From: Acidobacteriaceae bacterium
GTDB taxonomy: Bacteria; Acidobacteriota; Terriglobia; Terriglobales; Acidobacteriaceae
DNA length: 64,000 nucleotides
Assembly (NCBI GenBank): GCA_028283625.1
Contig: JAPWKG010000030.1
Coordinates: 1-64,000 of the forward strand
Reading direction: 5' to 3'
The position numbers were made by a program, and so were the translations under genes. The notes under the pieces are model-generated. The model did not search any database. It was not told the DNA's origin and was given only the letters and a program-made list of their open reading frames with translations. Every line of letters begins with the position of its first letter. Positions within the stretch are counted from its first letter, which is position 1. Below, piece after piece: positions 62,247 through 64,000 of the stretch.

Positions 62247-63968
62247 ATGCTGGAATCAGCATGCAGGATGTGGAATACAACGATCTCCATCCATGCATGT
62301 CAACGCACAACCTCTCAGACCAGCATCGGGCAAAAGCCCCACTACCAGGAGGTGACTCTGCACCTAACGCGTTGGCGAGTTCTTCTCGCGCCACTCTCGT
62401 TGCTTGTCGTCGTTACTCTGATCGGCCTTTGGGCCCACGACACTGTGCAGCGAAGACAGAGAGCAGCAGCCAGCTCGTCACAGGATCAGAGCACCGTTGT
62501 TGTTGCGCAGAGCTCCGACCTTGAAACCCTGGAATCCGACAATCTGAACTCTGCCAGTTCGTTCAGTATCGCCGCGCTGCTTTGGGGAAGGCTGTTGAAC
62601 ATTACGCCCGCCGGCGCAATCGTGCCCTCCATGGCCGATTCCTACAGCTGGAACGATGCTGGCAACGAAATCACCTTTCATCTTCATCCCGGGCTTAAAT
62701 GCCAGGACGGCTCAGCGTTTACGGCACGGGATGTCGCCTACACCTTCAACCGGGCAGCAAACCCGAAGTTCGGCTTCTATGGAAACCTGCCGGCGTTTGT
62801 TTACTCAGCAATCGGTTTCCGAGGAGCCCGCGCCGATAGCGATCTCGATGCAACGGTACGCGTGCAGGCATACTCCTCCCAGGTTCCGGGCATGCTCTCT
62901 CAAGCGTTCATGCTGTGTCGCGCAAGCTACGAGCCACTTTCGCAGGCAGCAGCCGCATCGCACGCATATGCAACAGGGCCATACAAGCTGGCTGGCTGGC
63001 AGCACGATGACCGCCTTGTGCTCGAACGCAATCCCGAGTACACCCTGGCACACGCTCCGTATGAACATGTTATCTTTCGCATTATTCCGGAGCCCAGCAC
63101 GCGCGTAGCAGAGCTGCTCGCAGGCAATGTTGACGTTATCTCCAACGTCCCTCCGGATCAAGTGGACGCAATCGAAGCCTCTCGCACTGCGACGGTGCAA
63201 TCGGTCTCTGGAACGAGGCGCATTTTCATCGGCTTCAACTTTGCGCCCAAGTACGCTGCGACCGCCGGAGGAGCGGCGATTCAACATAAAGCCGTACGTC
63301 AGGCGCTTGAGTATGCAGTCGATGTGCCGACGATCTGCTCTCAACTGTTGCAGCGCCCCTGCGAACGCATGGCAAGTCCTGTGCAGCCCGACCACTTCAA
63401 GCTCACCCCCTACCCCTACGATCCGGATAAAGCGGAGCGCATGCTGGACGCAGCCGGGTACCCACGCAAAGCCAACGGCGTACGCTTTCATCTGACGCTG
63501 CAAACGCCCCGATCACGCTACCTTGAAGATGTAAACGTAGCGCAGGCGGTCAGTCAGTATCTAAGCGACATCGGCGTACAAACCGACGTCGACGCCATGG
63601 ACTTCAACAGCGTCTTTGCACCGCGCGCGCGGCAGCATGAAGTAGGCGAGCTGTTCCTTTCCGGCAACGGCGGAGCACTCTGGAGTCCACTCTTTGACAT
63701 CTCGCTCTTTCCCACACGCGAAGCAAACACCAACACCGGCATGTGGTATGACCCCGCATGGCAAGAAGGCTTGCACTCGCTGGAAAACGTTCGCGATCCG
63801 GAGAAGGAGAAAGTCATCGTGCAGGGGATGCTCGAAGTCTTTCGCGACGATGCGCCGTGGCTCTTTCTCTACTTTCAGCCGGACTTCTACGCCTCAGGCC
63901 CTCACGTGGATTTCCACCCGCGCCGCGATGAGCTCATCGATGTAATGGCGATGCGTCCAAAGCCGTAA
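62247..63968 (+). CDS. family 5 (oligopeptide/nickel-type) extracellular solute-binding protein
   Basis: A 573-residue binding protein of ABC uptake family 5: LLWGRLLNITPAGAIVPSMADSYSWNDAGNEITFHLHPGLKCQDGSAFTARDVAYTFNR is the classic N-terminal block, and YPYDPDKAERMLDAAGYP the family's C-terminal marker. The N terminus carries a hydrophobic helix (RVLLAPLSLLVVVTLIGLWA) instead of a lipobox, so it may be membrane-anchored. No permease or ATPase gene follows; the next gene is on the other strand. The start is unclear: a perfect AGGAGGTGA at 62347-62355 is not followed by ATG/GTG/TTG in frame. ATG 62247 and ATG 62268 are candidates. Confidence 0.8.
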   Translation: MLESACRMWNTTISIHACQRTTSQTSIGQKPHYQEVTLHLTRWRVLLAPLSLLVVVTLIGLWAHDTVQRRQRAAASSSQDQSTVVVAQSSDLETLESDNLNSASSFSIAALLWGRLLNITPAGAIVPSMADSYSWNDAGNEITFHLHPGLKCQDGSAFTARDVAYTFNRAANPKFGFYGNLPAFVYSAIGFRGARADSDLDATVRVQAYSSQVPGMLSQAFMLCRASYEPLSQAAAASHAYATGPYKLAGWQHDDRLVLERNPEYTLAHAPYEHVIFRIIPEPSTRVAELLAGNVDVISNVPPDQVDAIEASRTATVQSVSGTRRIFIGFNFAPKYAATAGGAAIQHKAVRQALEYAVDVPTICSQLLQRPCERMASPVQPDHFKLTPYPYDPDKAERMLDAAGYPRKANGVRFHLTLQTPRSRYLEDVNVAQAVSQYLSDIGVQTDVDAMDFNSVFAPRARQHEVGELFLSGNGGALWSPLFDISLFPTREANTNTGMWYDPAWQEGLHSLENVRDPEKEKVIVQGMLEVFRDDAPWLFLYFQPDFYASGPHVDFHPRRDELIDVMAMRPKP

Positions 63969-63970
63969 GG

Positions 63971-64000
63971 CTACTCGCGCACGCCGTCGAGCATATCGAA
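63971..64000 (-). CDS. C-terminal end of a gene on the minus strand (cut by window edge)
   Basis: On the minus strand an open frame enters the window and ends with TAG at 63971-63973; the last residues are FDMLDGVRE. Too little is visible to name it. It lies two bases from the stop of the binding-protein gene, a convergent arrangement. Confidence 0.3.
   Translation of the reverse strand, partial: FDMLDGVRE

Overview
The window is compact, GC-rich bacterial chromosome from a Gram-negative organism: it has outer-membrane beta-barrels, an OmpA-family protein, TolC, and Tat and Sec signal peptides. The gene mix points to an acidobacterium of the Terriglobus/Granulicella/Edaphobacter type. The clues are YpdA, an exported repeat protein carrying a QPKRILG-like motif that I associate with that group, NHL plus Ig-like secreted proteins, and plant-polymer catabolism. 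This placement is inference. I found no insertion sequence, prophage, integrase or CRISPR array.

Layout. 1-15 kb is mostly housekeeping: a single-domain threonine/serine dehydratase, UppP, a DUF2383-type helical bundle, FtsK, a DUF3999-like/TPR pair, a receiver-HPt protein beside a NarL-type regulator, YpdA, class I fumarase and an OmpA-family protein. 15-24 kb holds a YdfG-like SDR, an exported amine oxidase with an exported RidA, LigA, YggX, tRNA-Pro(GGG), a beta-barrel and YggS. 24-35 kb holds a GH28 pectinase, GuaA, LeuS, endonuclease IV and a CysJ-like reductase without its flavodoxin domain. 35-40 kb is a complete mdtP-ytcA-mdtN-mdtO-type efflux operon diverging from its likely TetR repressor, with three 15-bp operator copies between them. 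40-48 kb carries a formylglycine-generating enzyme, a large exported metalloprotease-like protein whose zinc motif is degenerate, and a pectin-monomer locus (KduD, exported cupin, KduI, sugar porter).

49-64 kb is the most unusual part and reads as a surface-protein island with two linked modules. Module A is a tail-collar (microcystin-dependent-type) protein translationally coupled to an aspartyl/asparaginyl beta-hydroxylase-like enzyme and a sulfotransferase. APS kinase (supplier of PAPS) lies convergently, overlapping the sulfotransferase by four bases. Two proteins that seem to share one domain (DUF6916-like) follow: one Tat-exported, one fused to a GNAT acetyltransferase. Module B is a TMTC-type membrane glycosyltransferase with TPRs, divergent from an operon for a secreted collagen-like protein with 78 uninterrupted Gly-X-Y triplets rich in Thr, an exported protein, an NHL/Ig protein, a beta-barrel, a GT2-GtrA polyprenyl-phosphate sugar synthase and a family 5 binding protein. 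The TMTC gene is co-oriented and close to the GNAT gene, tying the modules together. I propose a sulfation/hydroxylation and O-glycosylation system for displayed proteins; this is a hypothesis from gene order and domain content.

Regulatory signals. Several genes start 6-9 bases after a TANNNT hexamer without a usable Shine-Dalgarno site, suggesting leaderless mRNAs. Long, often perfect hairpins lie between many convergent gene pairs.
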